From Chromera velia (taxonomy: Eukaryota > Sar > Chromeraceae): a stretch of 64,000 nucleotides of DNA. A model generated the notes under the pieces. It was not told where the DNA came from and did not search any database. It was given only the letters and a program-made list of their open reading frames with translations. The translations under genes were made by a program, and so were the position numbers. Where the stretch lies: positions 84,524 through 148,523 of the forward strand of contig JAHBMJ010003983.1 of assembly GCA_018398765.1 (NCBI GenBank). Direction: 5' to 3'. This document shows positions 18,532-31,329 of this stretch, in pieces. Position 1 is the stretch's first letter. The number at the start of each line of letters is the position of its first letter.

Positions 18532-18832
18532 CTCTGTTCTTTCTTTCTTTCTCTCTGTTCTTCCTTTCTTTCTTTCTTTCTTTTCTTTCTTTCTTTCTTT
18601 CTTTCGTTGTCTTTCTTTCTTTCTTTCTCTTTCTTTCCTTTCTTTCCTTTCTTTCCTTTCTTTCCTTCTTTCTTTCTTTCTTTCTTTCTTTCTTTTTCTT
18701 TCTTTCTTTTTCTTTCTTTCTTTCTTTCTTTCTTTCTGTTCTTTCTTTCTTTCTCTCTGTTCTTTCTTTCTTTCTCTCTGTTCTTTCTTTCTTTCTTTCT
18801 TTTCTTTCTTTCTTTCTTTCTTTCTTTCGTTG

Positions 18833-18863
<31 letters not shown>

Positions 18864-18944
18864 CTTTCTTTCCTTTCTTTCCTTTCTTTCCTTTCTTTCC
18901 TTTCTTTCTTTCCTTTCTTTCCTTCTTTCTTTCTTTCTTTCTCT

Positions 18945-18976
<32 letters not shown>

Positions 18977-19952
18977 TTCTTTCTTTATGGCTTCCTGCCT
19001 GCCTGCCTGTCTGTCTGTTTCTTTCTCACCTTCTTTTCTTTCTTTCTACGTTCTTCGATTCGCACTTTTTTTTCTCGCTTGCATGCTTGCTTGGCTGTTT
19101 CCTTATCTGTTCACACGCTGGTGGGGGACTGCTTGTGTTGATTAGACGTCTCTGGATCTCACAGTATGTCTTTTCCTTCTTTCCCCTGAGAGCACGTTCT
19201 TTTTCTCTTTGAGCTTTGCTCCGGTGTGCACGTCTACACACGTGTGTGTTGGTGTGTCTGTGTGGAAAGGGGATAGTCCCTCGGTGATGTCGACTGGCCA
19301 TGCGCAGAGAGCAACAGAGAGGGAGGGCACCCAGAAACCTAGGAAGCGACAAATTTTGCGTTGTCGAGATCACAAAGATGCATGAAGGAATGAATACATC
19401 GCGTTCATATTTTTCGGGTTCCCTCTCCTGTGTCATTTTTTGCTTGCAGACAATTCGAAGGGCGAGGTCTTCCAGGTAGAGGCTTCAGTGATGGAGCCCT
19501 CTTTCCTCGAGAAGGTCAGAGAGGAGAAACAGCCGAATGGGTATTTAATTGACAAATGCTGACTGATTGACTTTTTCGTTGTGAAAGGAATTCTTCTGCC
19601 TCCTGCCTTTGCCTCGCTGCCTTTGTGCTCCTTCGTCAGATGCCTCCTTTCCTTTCTTTACCCTGCTGCATGCCGTCCCCGCTTTTCCCCAATTTTGTGT
19701 GCAATCCCTTTTACGATCTATCTTCCATTATTGCGGGTCGCTTATGAAAGCTTGGTTGGGAAAAAAAGGCTGTTTTGGTTTCTTCCTGTGATCGTCTGTC
19801 TGCTTTGCTTATGTGTTTGCATCTCTGAATGACTCGACTGATTCCTTCGATCGCAGAAATTGACTGCCCCGGGTGTCTTTGGCGTCTCCTTCTACAAGCA
19901 CCGGGCGGGGTCCTTCGTGTTTGGGGGACCTTCAGCCGCTACAATTGCGTGA
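15131..19952 (+). CDS. Secreted NHL-like beta-propeller protein
   Basis: Seven exons (15131-15564, 15966-16146, 16742-16985, 17146-17247, 17920-18000, 19450-19514, 19857-19952) join in phase to give 400 residues ending in TGA. ATG 15131 gives a signal peptide (CLHALCVFLISCSVGAEG); the TTG codon at 15110 is not needed. Blade-like segments follow one another: APSGLALDEF-LFVADPSVEGVW, SVAVDDLGNLFVTDRHDNSI, WKPAGVAVDSLSLVWTSD, SVSLLGDHIFFSTWN, TSVASNHEDSLFIAG and APGVFGVSFYKHRAGSFVFG. This is the pattern of NHL or SMP-30-like six-bladed propellers, which bind proteins or small ligands outside the cell or in the secretory path. A Gly/Glu-rich insert interrupts the third exon. The ligand is unknown, and an enzyme activity cannot be excluded. 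Donor choice for exon 3 rests on phase. Confidence 0.75.
16505..16634 (+). mobile_element. Intronic dispersed element, copy E, with tandem half copy
   Basis: Plus-strand GCGTACATGAGAAAAGGAGG, GAGAAGAAGAAACATACAGT is the reverse complement of the core seen at 7526-7577. A second partial copy, TGTTGTGTACGTGAAAAGG, follows at about 16583-16603 and runs into (GGAA)n. It lies in the propeller intron 16147-16741, in the sense orientation of the host. Confidence 0.65.
18180..19010 (+). repeat. (TTTC)n microsatellite of about 800 bp
   Basis: The longest simple repeat in the window: TTTC units with TCTCTGTTC and CCTTTC variants arranged in a higher-order pattern. It fills most of the propeller intron 18001-19449 and is pyrimidine-rich on the sense strand. 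The Phe/Leu/Ser frames on it are not genes. Confidence 0.97.
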
Positions 19953-22210
19953 CCGACCTCGGAAGCAACGCCTGCTCGGGCCAGCCCCAGAAGCGGACAC
20001 CTTATGGAGATTGGACTTTCGCGCGATGTGCCAGCCAGAAAAAGAGGGAGATAAAGATTTCTTCAACAAAGTCGGAAGAGACGGCAAAAAGGCTGGCAGC
20101 TCCATGCTGTTCTTCAGCAGTGCGTCGATCCCCCGCATGCATGGTGAAAGGGGAAGGATTGAATGACTTGAGAATTGTGCTAGGGAGAAAGAGACGCCGG
20201 ATCATCAGGGCGGCCAGATTATTCAAGCTTCTTTGAAAGCTTCAATTGTCTCTGCTGCACCTAGTGCTGCTCACAAATGTAGACAAGTGCCAGTGTCAAA
20301 GAACATTACAAACCCAGTACGCTGCAATCTTGCAGACATCACCGACGCGTTTGCTAAAGACCCGGGGGCGCCGGTGTGGCCGGATTACCGCGGCAGCGGT
20401 AGTTCCCTCAGAGGCTCAGACCCCCCCAGTTACCAAATTTTGGTTACCAAATTTAAAATATTTGATGGTAATCAAAGGCTTTATGAAAAGGGCCGGTAGT
20501 TACTCCTAACAGCACAATACACTTGGACCTTATAATTAAGAGTTACCCGGATAGCGCAGTAACTTTAGGGTCCACGACTCCCTAACTTGAAAGTTACCGT
20601 ACTTTAGTAACTTTGACAGATGCCCTAAAGTACTAAAGTACAGGAGAAACGTTATGCTATCATTGCTATCATAGTAGTTAAAGTAGTGTTTACACAGTTT
20701 TTTTTTACTAGAGTGATACTGTTTTAGAATGTTTTCTCGATCTGCTTCAGACAAGTGGTAAAATGATTTAAACTAGGATTTAAAGCTATGATATTAGCTT
20801 ATTGCCAGCTTATCAATTTAAGATTTAGTTGAAAACATTTTATTAGGTTACTGATACCATTACTTCAGAATCTAGTTCAGAATCTTTTTTAGGAACTAGT
20901 ATATCATCGTCGTCGATTCATCGATGATTCATTATGCGTGACGGTGCGTCTTCCAAGCTTTGGATATGGATTTACTGGGTCTTGAGTACGTCGTTATTAC
21001 AGAAAAATTCAATCAAAAATTCAGGAATTCAGGAATTCAGGAATATCGTGATTTCCTCTCCGTCCTATAGTGTTTTGTATACGCTGTCTTATGCATAGTC
21101 ACTATAACGTTGAACTCAGTATACACTTTTACCTGCAGAGAAAGAGACGGGGAGACACTGTCGGGAACTTTAGTGTAACAGTTCTTAACCACATGGGGAC
21201 GCCGCGAAAAGTCTTTGAACACGGCCTAGAAAAAGGCAAAATTATGGTAACTTAACCTCTCTGACGGGCTAAAAAAAAACCATAGGTAACCAGTAAAAAG
21301 TTACAGAATTCTACTAGTAATCCAACTTTTTAGCACAAGTCTTTTAATAACTTTTAAGATCTAAATGTACAGCACAATATAATTTTAACCGCAAGTTTTT
21401 TTTTTTTAAACTTAAATTAATCTAAATAAATTTAAGAAAGATGACATTAATTTTAAAACATCACATTTGCAGTTGCAAGACTCAAGGTTGATAGAATGCA
21501 TTAGAATGCATTACCTGACCAGCTGAAGATGGATGTATTGAAAAAGGATTTTTTAAGCCGATTATATGCTGATATAAACAAGGAAAGAAACAGATAATAA
21601 TAAGTGTACTATACTAAAGCTGCAAAAACATATCAGCTACCATACAACCGACATCAACCGACGTGCATGATGAGCTATTAGAGACGTCGGACCATCTAGA
21701 GTTATGAAGACTGTCAGATGGAGACTGTCGGCCATATGGTGGGCTCCTACCGGGGCCCGGGGGCGGGGTGAGGGGGGCAGAAGTTTTTCCGCGAAGCGCC
21801 GCGCACGCGGGGCGGAGGTCCGCGGGCCGGCGCGCGATCGAAAGCGTGCATGGCCCGGTGCCTCGGGGAGATGTTCTTTGTAACCAAGATCTACTCTGAT
21901 CTATACAGAATTTGAGGGAGAAGAGATAGAATCGAAGTTCTTGCAGCATTCCGTCATGTGAATTTCAAACATTATATCTCGAAAGTGGCTCTTCCTATAA
22001 CCCTTGAATGTTGTCTGACACTTCAGTCTCCCTCGCGACGGGCTATCTCAAATGGTTTCAGAGACGTCTGCAGACGTCTGAGTAGTTACATCCCCGTCTA
22101 CTCTGCACTGTTCTGACTTCTGAACTTTGATAGAGCCTGTCAAATGTGAATTGAGCTGTTTGAAGCGGTGCTTGCGTCTCTAAGGTGTCAAAGCCTCTTA
22201 CATTGATGTA
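19953..22210. other. Intergenic space between the propeller and the PPR gene
   Basis: No gene is supported. The first 250 bp are mixed-composition 3' flank; 20420-21650 is AT-rich. A GC-rich island (about 21745-21875, with CGGGGCCCGGGGGCGGGG and GTGCATGGCCCGG) lies about 350 bp before the first ATG of the PPR gene and may be its promoter. Confidence 0.55.
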
Positions 22211-23816
22211 ATGTGTCTGCTCTTTTTCTCCCTTGCCTGTCTCATCGTTTTCTCGGAGACTCTGGGGCTGGCGTCTTCCGCGTCTCTACCAATGTTGCAG
22301 TGACGGTTGGCCCCTGCTTCTTTTCTGGTTATATCCATAGAGTTTTCTCATGCGAGGCAAAGAATTCATACGAAGTTCGATGCTCACGTGCAACTGTCAG
22401 CCATTGCTGGAGCCGGCAAAAGCCGACTGCCGTCTCCAGAACGAGGAGGAAGAAAGGCAGAGAGACGAGTGGAACGGCCTCTTCCCCCAAATAAACAGGT
22501 GAAGGCCCAGATGAAGAGGGGCACTAGAACGGGTGGAGACTCAAGGAGAGGCAGCCAAAATAAACCAACGGGCGCCCCGAGACGTGGAGACGGCTCTGCA
22601 TCCAACCAGCCAAGGTTGAGATGGAGAGACGGCAGAAGTTTTGGAGGCCCAGCCCAAAATTTGGACAGACGGGAGAGAAACAGAGAAGGTAATTGGTCTC
22701 AGACTGGTGTCCAGCAACATAGAGGAACCAAATTCATCCCTATCCGTCAAGTGTCTCAAACGAGGGTGAGGGGTAGAAACAACTTGAGTGGAGGTGTTCA
22801 GAGACAGATGGGTAGCGCTTCGGCGCCTGCTCCACTCAGAAGGGGGCAAAAGAGAAACCTCGAGTGTACTGCCGAATTAAACTTCCTGAAGATCTACACC
22901 TCCAGCATCTCGAAGGCAGGCAAGCAAGGGAAGTGGAAGGAAGCTCTGCAGCTGTTCGAAGAACTGAAGCAAAAGAAGATAGAGCCTGACAAGATCATGT
23001 ACAGCTCTCTGATCAGTGCGATGGCGAACGCGGCCGGAGGCAGTCAGTGGGAAAGAGCGCTGCAGCTTTTTGATGAGATGAAGCAACAGGGGGTAGAGTG
23101 TGACAAGATCACACACAGCTCTGTGATTAGTGCAATGGTGAAGGCGGCCGGGGGCAGTCAGTGGGAGAGAGCGCTGCATGCAGCTTTTTGATGAAATGAA
23201 GCAACAGGGGGTAAAGCCTAACGACCGAACGTACAGTGCATTGATCAGCAGAATGGCAAACGCGGCCGGGGGCAGTCAGTGGGAAAGAGCGCTGTAGCTT
23301 TTTGATGAGATGAAGCAAGAAGGGGTAGAGTGTCACGAGATCACATACAACTCTCTGATCAGTGCGATGGTGAAGGCGGCCGGGGGCAGTCAGTGGGAAA
23401 GAGCGCTGCAGCTTTTTGATGAGATGAAGCAACAGGGGGTAGAGTGTGATGAGATTACGTACAATTCTCTGATCAGTGTGATGGCGAACGCGGCCGGAGG
23501 CAGTCAGTGAGAAAGAGTGCTGCAACTTTTTGATAAGATGAAGCAAGAAGGGGTAGAGTGTGACGAGATCACGTACAGCTCTGTGATCAGTGTAATGGCG
23601 AACGCGGCCGGAGGTACTCAGTGGGAAAGAGCGCTGCAGCTTTTCGATAAGATGAAACAAGGGGGGGTAGAGCCTAACGACCGAATGTACAGTGCATTGA
23701 TCAGCGGAATGGCGAACGCGGCCGGGGGCAGTCAGTGGGAAAGAGCGCTGCAGCTTTTTGAACAGATAAAGCAAGAAGGGGCAGAAGGGGTTCGACACAA
23801 AAGGGCAGGTCTTTGA
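22211..23816 (+). pseudogene. PPR-repeat protein gene, disrupted
   Basis: The frame from ATG 22211 gives a signal-peptide-like leader (MCLLFFSLACLIVFSETLG) that reaches TGA at 22301. The same frame then continues without a stop through a basic Arg/Gly-rich region into helical repeats of the type WERALQLFDEMKQQGVECDK. PPR proteins bind organellar RNA and guide its processing. Eight units of 114 bp begin at Trp codons 22934, 23048, 23162, 23280, 23394, 23508, 23622 and 23736. Three lesions lie inside the array: a 4-base TGCA duplication near 23181, CAG to TAG at 23295, and TGG to TGA at 23508. An intron could explain the first stop, but not the rest easily. Assembly errors remain possible, so this may be a living gene miscalled. 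The period is 38 residues rather than the usual 35. Confidence 0.75.
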
Positions 23817-25384
23817 CCTTGAGGTCCTGGACAGAAGAACGGGAAGGGGGAAAACAGCTTGGGCGAGTGAGCACACAGGTCAGGAAAGGTAGGGAATAGG
23901 GCTGGGAAGACAACAGGCAGGCTTCACGATAAGAAAAGGGCGGACCTGTCTCGTAAACATCTTGCGAGCCAGGCAGTCTCTGCTCGTCTAAGAGCACCTG
24001 CCCTCTTCTTTCAGACTCCGCTTCCTGAACAACATCTTGACCCATGAACTCGTGGCTGCCCTCCTCATGAAGCCTCGGAGCAGGCCTCGACCCAATGTGT
24101 CGGTTGCAGACGTCCACGTTCAAGCAGAGACAGGACCAGACCGACGACTCTAAACCAGCCTCCCCGACCTCACTGCATATTCTCGCCGTTCTCCGAGTTC
24201 CCTAAATCGCTGCCCACCGAGAGGCCGCTACTCGGGGCCCATCAACACCAGTTGGAAGCACAAGCAACGGACACCCAGCTACAGTTAGTGAGGGAAAGCA
24301 ATGGATCTAGTCTCGCTTTCTAGGGTCCCGATAGCTGCTGGACGCGATATAGATCGCCACAAGATACCACTGCAGCCTGTATACAGAGTTTCCGTCCTCT
24401 TTAAGTCAGCAAAGCGGCATACTGCGCATACGCTTATCTACAGAACAAAGGAGTTGTATGTATACACCAACGATCGGCCGAAGGAGGAAACAGTGTTACG
24501 AAGGCCTGCAGGGAAGGAAGTCAGGCACAGAAGGGCCAAAGGAGCTGCACGCCAGGCATGGAATGCGAGAGGCCTGCGTACGCATGCATGCCGTTCGGGG
24601 CTGAGTGACATGCAGATGTGACGCAAGCAAGTTTACGAACGGCCCCGAAAAGCAAAAAAAACTGGTTGACGCACATAAGTTATAGCTGTATGGGTATTTC
24701 TGTGGGTATTTCTGTTTTGTAAGTGCCTCCCACTTCACTTTCCGGGGCCACCTATTTGACGCACGTATGCATGGTGACGGGTTCACGCTTTTCTGGACCA
24801 TTTGAGGCGGGATCTTTCCGGGGCCTTTTTTTGGTGAAAGACTAGCATGCCTGCGTGGGCCGGGTAAGGCCGGGGTATTTCTGTTTTGTAAATGCCCCCC
24901 GTTTCGCTTTCTGGGGCCACAGTGCACGGGCGGTGCGCTACTTGCACCACTGGTGACAAGGCTGCCCCGCGACGCAGGCAAGCCAGATGGTAGGTATGAA
25001 CTGAGGTGGTTCACAACAAATACGTACTTGAAATAGTAATTAAAGATCTATATGAGTACGTGCATACAATTTAAATAGATATTATTGGTTCATTATATTT
25101 CACTCTTAGAGTTTACTATATATGAGATCTAATCATTATATGTGACTATAATTTTTGTATGCAAGTACATACAAGTACGTGACTATTTACGTGACTAAAC
25201 ATTCTATATTATTAGTACAAACAGTGGCTCGTAAGATGAACATAGTCTTCAGTGACCTAGAAATACAACACTGCCCTAGTGATCTAGATTGAAGCTAGGA
25301 CTGAAGTTTACAGGATACATGACGGTGGAACCCCTGGTCACACCCACTTCCTGCTTCTGATTTTGCAGTGCATTGATCGCACGT
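23817..25384. other. Intergenic space between convergent PPR and CSA genes
   Basis: No gene is supported. Short frames at 23830-24120 resemble nothing I recognise. A 48-bp sequence is repeated at about 24703 and 24874. The last 350 bp are AT-rich with GTACGTG and ATACAAG words. Confidence 0.5.
24703..24921. repeat. Local repeat pair of about 48 bp
   Basis: GGGTATTTCTGTTTTGTAAG followed by TGCC..CC and CTTTC.GGGGCCAC occurs at 24703-24752 and, with a few changes, at 24874-24921. A third fragment GGGTATTTCTG lies just before the first copy. Confidence 0.7.
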
Positions 25385-25549
25385 TCACCTTGAAAGCCAG
25401 GCAGGGCGATCGCTGCCAAAAAGCCTTCCATTCCCTTCCTCTTCGTCGTCGTCCTCTTCCTCTTCATGCTCATCATCCCAAATTCCCTCATCTGCAGGAA
25501 CACACTTTCAAACGACAGTCTCTCTCTCTCACACACATACACACACACA

Positions 25550-25613
<64 letters not shown>

Positions 25614-27346
25614 CATCCAGACGGACGGACGGACGGACGGACCATCATCATCCAGTGCCCCCCCGAAGAGCCGAAGGTTCGGGTGAGGAAGAATTCTTCG
25701 GTGCCTTTCCCCTTCCCTCCAACCCTCAGATTCCTCCTCAATTGCAGAGGGACCCCGGATTGCCGAACCAGAACCAGCAGCCGAAGAAGCAAGACCGATT
25801 CCCCTGGAAGGCCCCCCCTCCCCTCTCCCTGTGGGTGCCCCCCTATCTCCGTCTCTGCAGGTCGAGTCCTCCCCTCTTTCAGACCCCACTGCACGAAGTG
25901 CAACAAAAGACATCAATAGAGAAAAACAAGAAACAATTCTGGAGTCCTCTACCCTTGCATCCATTTGGCGAAAAGGATTTCATACTGATACAATCGAGGA
26001 CGAAATTTTGATAGAACATTTCACACAGCAGAGCAAATGACAGCACGGACAGCAACCCACCTCCCAGACGCCATCGCAACACGACCCCGTCCTCTCCTCC
26101 AGTGTACACTTCTCTCCTTGCTCTGTTCAAAACAACACAACGCACATCCTCGTAGTGGCCCTTCAACCGAGACGCAGACGCCATTCCCTCACCGTCAGTG
26201 TCCCAGAGATCCACTACTGCCAGATCCGAACCACGCCCCACGTACAGAACTCCCGCGTCGTCATCCAGACACATCTCCGTCCGCAAACGTAATCTTGAGT
26301 GGTGATGCTGCAGCTGCTGTCCACCTCCCCAACCCCCTCTTCCCCCGACAAGTCCCCTTCCTCTCCCGCCCCTCCCCGTCCTCACAATTGGAGTCGGAGG
26401 GAGTTCAGGAATGCACCTCTTGCCCGTCTTCAGGTCCCACACCCGCACTCCCCCGTCTCTCCCCGAAGAGAACAGCCGGGGCCCTCCCCACAGACGCGAA
26501 AAGACCAGAGACGTCACGCTGCAACCGTGAGAACGCCCCGATGATGTCCTCTTCCCCCCAGCCAGACCCTCATTATCTAGGAGACTGGCCACAGTCACAG
26601 GGGGCTCCGCGATTCCAATCTCCTTCACTACAGGGGGGGGTTCAAAGGCTTCTGGGATAAAAGCCTTCCACCGCGGGGGTTCCCCCTTCTGGTCCTTTCG
26701 GGCCCTCTTTGTCGGAGGCAAATGGGGCCTCTTGTCATCGTCGTTGTCGTCAATCACCTCCACGACATCATCGTTGTCCTCGTCCTGATCTCTTCTCGCA
26801 GAGACAGGACCTGCCTTAGCCTCAGGCTCTTGTTTCACCACAGGTCTCCGTAGAGGCAATCGCACCCGAAGGGGGGTCCTCCCTGCGGCTCCTCCTAGTT
26901 GTTGCCCTCCTGCACCTTTAGGACCTTTTGTGTGCGTCTGCAAATGTCTTGTCGAGCTGTGAAGACGAGGACCCCCCGATTGTATCGCCTTGGACTCCTG
27001 CTTAGTCTTTCCACCTTCTCTGACAAATTTCCATAAAGCATCTTCCGAGGCAAAACCACAAAGAGGAATCGAGGAGGATGTCAATCGATCTGCACCGCGA
27101 AGAAAGAGAGAATGAGACAAAGAAGAAGTGTCTGGAGTCTTTCAGGCAATCATTGTGCTGAGCTTTTTGCATCTCTCTGAGACGGAGAATCACTATCTCG
27201 TTCGGTGAGAACGAAAGAGAAACATCGTGCAATCACCATCTGAATCGGGCCAGCCTGCGGTTAGAGCTTAGCCTTTCAAAGCGTGCACACTCTCGAAGAG
27301 GTGTCAACTACTTACATGCACGCGTGCAGACACACACCCAGACACT

Positions 27347-27397
<51 letters not shown>

Positions 27398-27399
27398 AA

Positions 27400-27478
<79 letters not shown>

Positions 27479-28863
27479 CACCCGCACAAGCATAAATACT
27501 CACACGCAGTCGTAGAGAAGGAAACGGAGGCAGGGAGCACCAGTCGCACATCCCCTGCTCCCTACCTGCCGTTGTGTCGGTCCTCTGGCTCCGTCCTTTC
27601 CCCGTCACTGAGGATGATGACGCAGATGCTGAAGAGGAAGACGGGGCTGCAGCTCCACGCTCCCCCTCCCCCCCTCTTCCCACGGACTCAACCGAGGGTG
27701 GGGGGGCGTCCATCCACCAAAACAACTCTGCAAGCCAAAATGAAACAGAAGAAGGTTGAACTAGGGAGCGAGCATACACAATCCAAAGAGGCACAAGGAA
27801 GAGACTAAGAGGATCAATAGTAAATTCCCATTTGATGGAGCTTTCGGATAAAATCCGTCTGTTCCTGCTCTAGGACCACAGTCACTCTACGTTGGCCTCA
27901 AGGTTCAACGTTACACAACGGCAGAATATCCAGAAATGTTTCGTTTCAGATATGAAAAAAGAAAGAGCTCTCTCTGCAGATGCTCCCTCTTCCCTCTCCC
28001 CGATCGACCTTCTTCGTCCTTGTTCTCCTCATCAAACACCACAAGACAGGCCCGAGCGCGTCGCAGATCCCAAAGCCTCACAGACCTGCATACACGAGAA
28101 CGGGAGAGAAAAAGACAGAGAAAGAACTCCTTTGACTTCGAAAAAAAGGAGACTGCTGACAGAGAAGTGAGTAGGCACATATCATTAGATGACCAGCATC
28201 ACTAAACCACAAACAGTGCTCAGCCCTCTGTTCTGCTATCCCCTTGAGGGAGGGCCAGCGAGATAATGAATGCCAAACACTGTACAGCGGACCGCAACAC
28301 CAACTCGCACACACAAACGCTTTCTGCATCTCTCTGCCACCTCGAGACCTGAAGTTGACAAACTTTCTCACCCGCTCACTCAATGCCGTTTCTGGCCAAG
28401 AATAAGAGTGGCGCTGATAAAATGCTTCCGAGAGCGCCTTCCTGTTTCCCTCGATTCAAGTTTTAAAAACACGCACACGCATCCCAACCTATTTGGTTCA
28501 CGACCGCAAAGGCATTCACATACTCACTTGTCTGAGCTTGCAGTCGCAAGGACACACGAAGACCCAGGCAACCAGGCAACATCCAGAATTGACCCTGCAG
28601 AGAAACGCAAATCTTCTTATGCGAAAAGAATTGCATTCTACTGATCCCTCAAACAGAAGACGTCGTCGGCTTTGCCCCAAAATCCTCTCCTGCGTCTGTC
28701 CGTTCTCAGGAAAGAAACAAACCGTATTACGACTCTGTTTGTCCGTCTGATTATGTAAGAGAGAAAGTGACAATGCAGCAGGAAAAGACGGGTTCTGTCT
28801 CATGCCGTTTGGAAACGGTAATGCACAGCAGATCAATGCAGAGAATGGCACAGAGAGGACCAT

Positions 28864-28906
<43 letters not shown>

Positions 28907-31291
28907 CACGCACACACAGAAGTGAAGCGGAGTGGAGGAAAAATACATATCGTTATATGGAGGCACCTTTGTGGTCTTTGAGGCTGTGTGTGATGCCCTG
29001 GGAGTTCAGGTCAACAATCGCACAGGAACCTTTCTGGAGGGAGGTAGAGGGAGGGGGTCGGGTCAGGGTGGGGGGGAAGGAACGAAGGAAGAGGATGAAT
29101 ATCCGGTTGGAGCAGAGAGAGGTCAAAAACCAAATGATTGGATGTCTGTCGAAAGCCGAAGAAGCAATCGAGCAACCAACCTGTCATCTTAAGATTTTCG
29201 TTCGCTGCCCGTCCCTTCATGCACTGCACCCCTCAACCAGTAGTCAATCAATCCATGCAGTCAGTCAGCCACAACAATCCATCTATCAGGAACATGTCAT
29301 GTCCGGGCGTTCACTTGAAAGAATACAAGCTAGTCCCTTCTCAGCCGTCTCTCTTAGAGCGAAAGAAACAGACGAAGGGCAGTGACACCGAAAGGGAAAG
29401 CCAACAAAAAAACGAGATCTCCTCCCCGCATCGTCACAACACCCTAGCACAGACAAACCTCCAGACCACAGGCGATCGACGAGCACGAGGGGCTCCCTCC
29501 GATCAGACCAGGAAGGCCCACTGCAGGGGTTTGCATTTATATTTTTTCTATTTATTCATTCTGTATGAAAATAAATGCATGCACCGATCAGACCAGGAAG
29601 GCCCACTGCAGGGAGGGGACAACAAAGAAAACAAAGAAAAAAGTGACGTGCACTGAGAGAGGAAGAGAACAAAAAAATCAGAGCTCCTTTATCAACCAGA
29701 AGGGTGTGTGAGAATATCCCAGTCCAAAAAAGCATTGAGAGGAGAAATCTGAAGTGCTCTTTTCTTCGCGAGAGGAAGTTGGATGTATCCGAAAAACGGA
29801 TCTGTAAAACGGACCCATCAACGAGTAAGCAAAAGACTGAGTATGTCAAGCCCAACTTTCACCTTCCCTACTCACATGCATAGACGCGTTCCTTCATCTC
29901 GACGTCGACTGCCGGAATTCCATACTCGGCATCCCAAACCTGCGGGCAGGCGTAAGTGCAAAGCAGGAGATGACAAACGAGAGAAGGAAGGGGCAACTAG
30001 GTTTTCAAGGCACGAGGCAGGCGGGCCGGGAGCAAGCGTCCGCAAATGGCGGGAGGGAGGGAGAGGAAGCGTCAAAGTGGGGGATTCCGAAAAGGAAAAG
30101 ACACGGAGGCACGGAAGGAAGTAGAAAGGAAAGAACGGAGACAGAATGGCCAGAATGTAAAGGTAACCAAGAAGTGGAGAAAGCTAGCAGGAATTCAGCA
30201 CGGCAAAGTCAGACAGAGAGAGAGAGAAACAAACATGAAAGAAGGGACGCAAGCAGCAAAGAGGCCAAGCACATCCCCCAGCAGAATGAATTGGCAGCAG
30301 AGAAAGAACTGAACAGACAGACCTTCACTGTTCCGTCCACCCCAGCAGAAAAGAGAACCGACGCATCCTCTTGGTGCCTGCATGCCGACGGAGAAGCGGT
30401 TGCGTCGCATGTTGTATTCACCCCCCCCATGGAAACGACTTCTCGAGCCACTGCCTCACTTTTGATTCAGACGTAATGGCCAAATCCACCGCTGTCCCTC
30501 TCAACACACACACCACGGGCTTACCATTTCACACACGTCACACTCCCTGAGTGCATCTGGGGATTGAGACTCGCCTCCCCTCCCCCACCCATTCCCTGTC
30601 GCCTCTCCGCGGTCCTCTTCCAGAGGGGGAAGAGAGTCCTGTCCGACAGAGAGATCGCAGAATTCTCTGCAAATGAGGAAAGAGAAGAAGAAGCAACACC
30701 CAAAGAGGGCAACACGACACATCAAGAGGGTACCTCGCGGTTCACTTGGAAGGAAACAATTCATCAGAAGGAAAGAAGATTCAAGCACAAAAAGAAGGAA
30801 GGAGAACGAGAAATGGCCAGCCAGTCAAAAACAGAGACACTCGTACCTCGTCAATCCAAACTGTACCAAGCCGCACCTCCTTCTCTGTCCCCCCCCCCCC
30901 CCCNCCCCCCCCCCCGCCTCTCTGTTCTGCACCAAATTGCCAAAACTCGCTACTGCACTCCAGTACATGTACCCACCCACCCACCGTTGAGTTGCTGCCC
31001 TTGCGGGTGTTGCTTCTGCTTTTCGCGTCTGATCACATCTGCGTGTCTCCCCTCCGGCTTCTCCAGGTCGAACACACACAATGCTCCTTGGGCTGACGCT
31101 GCTGCAAGAAACCGACTGCAGCACAAAGAAAGAAATTCTCGCTCTCTAACTCCCGGAAGCACAGCCCCAAGGGGGGAGGAAGCTCAGACAGAGGACTGCG
31201 ACCGAACTTTTGACTGATACCCGGCCATGCAAAGAAAACAGTGCGGCTTCCTGTCAGGCAATAGAGAGAACAAGAAAGCCGTCAGTGAGTG

Positions 31292-31329
<38 letters not shown>

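Noticed and set aside
17850-19212. Long Phe/Leu/Ser-rich open frames
   Set aside because: They are translations of the (TTTC)n microsatellite inside a propeller intron; the small exon at 17920-18000 is the only coding part.
20384-20400. TTACCGCGGC word resembling the reverse complement of the small-subunit rRNA 530 loop
   Set aside because: Only about ten bases match, with no extended rRNA similarity on either side.
22301-23510. Idea that TGA encodes tryptophan in this nuclear genome, because one in-frame TGA replaces a Trp codon in the PPR array
   Set aside because: The propeller, CSA, DRC2 and opine dehydrogenase genes all end in TGA at natural positions, and the PPR array also has a TAG and a 4-base insertion. 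Ordinary decay or assembly error explains it better.
30100-30476. Plus-strand frames overlapping CSA exons 5 and 6
   Set aside because: They are antisense to exons whose WD40 content and phase are well supported.
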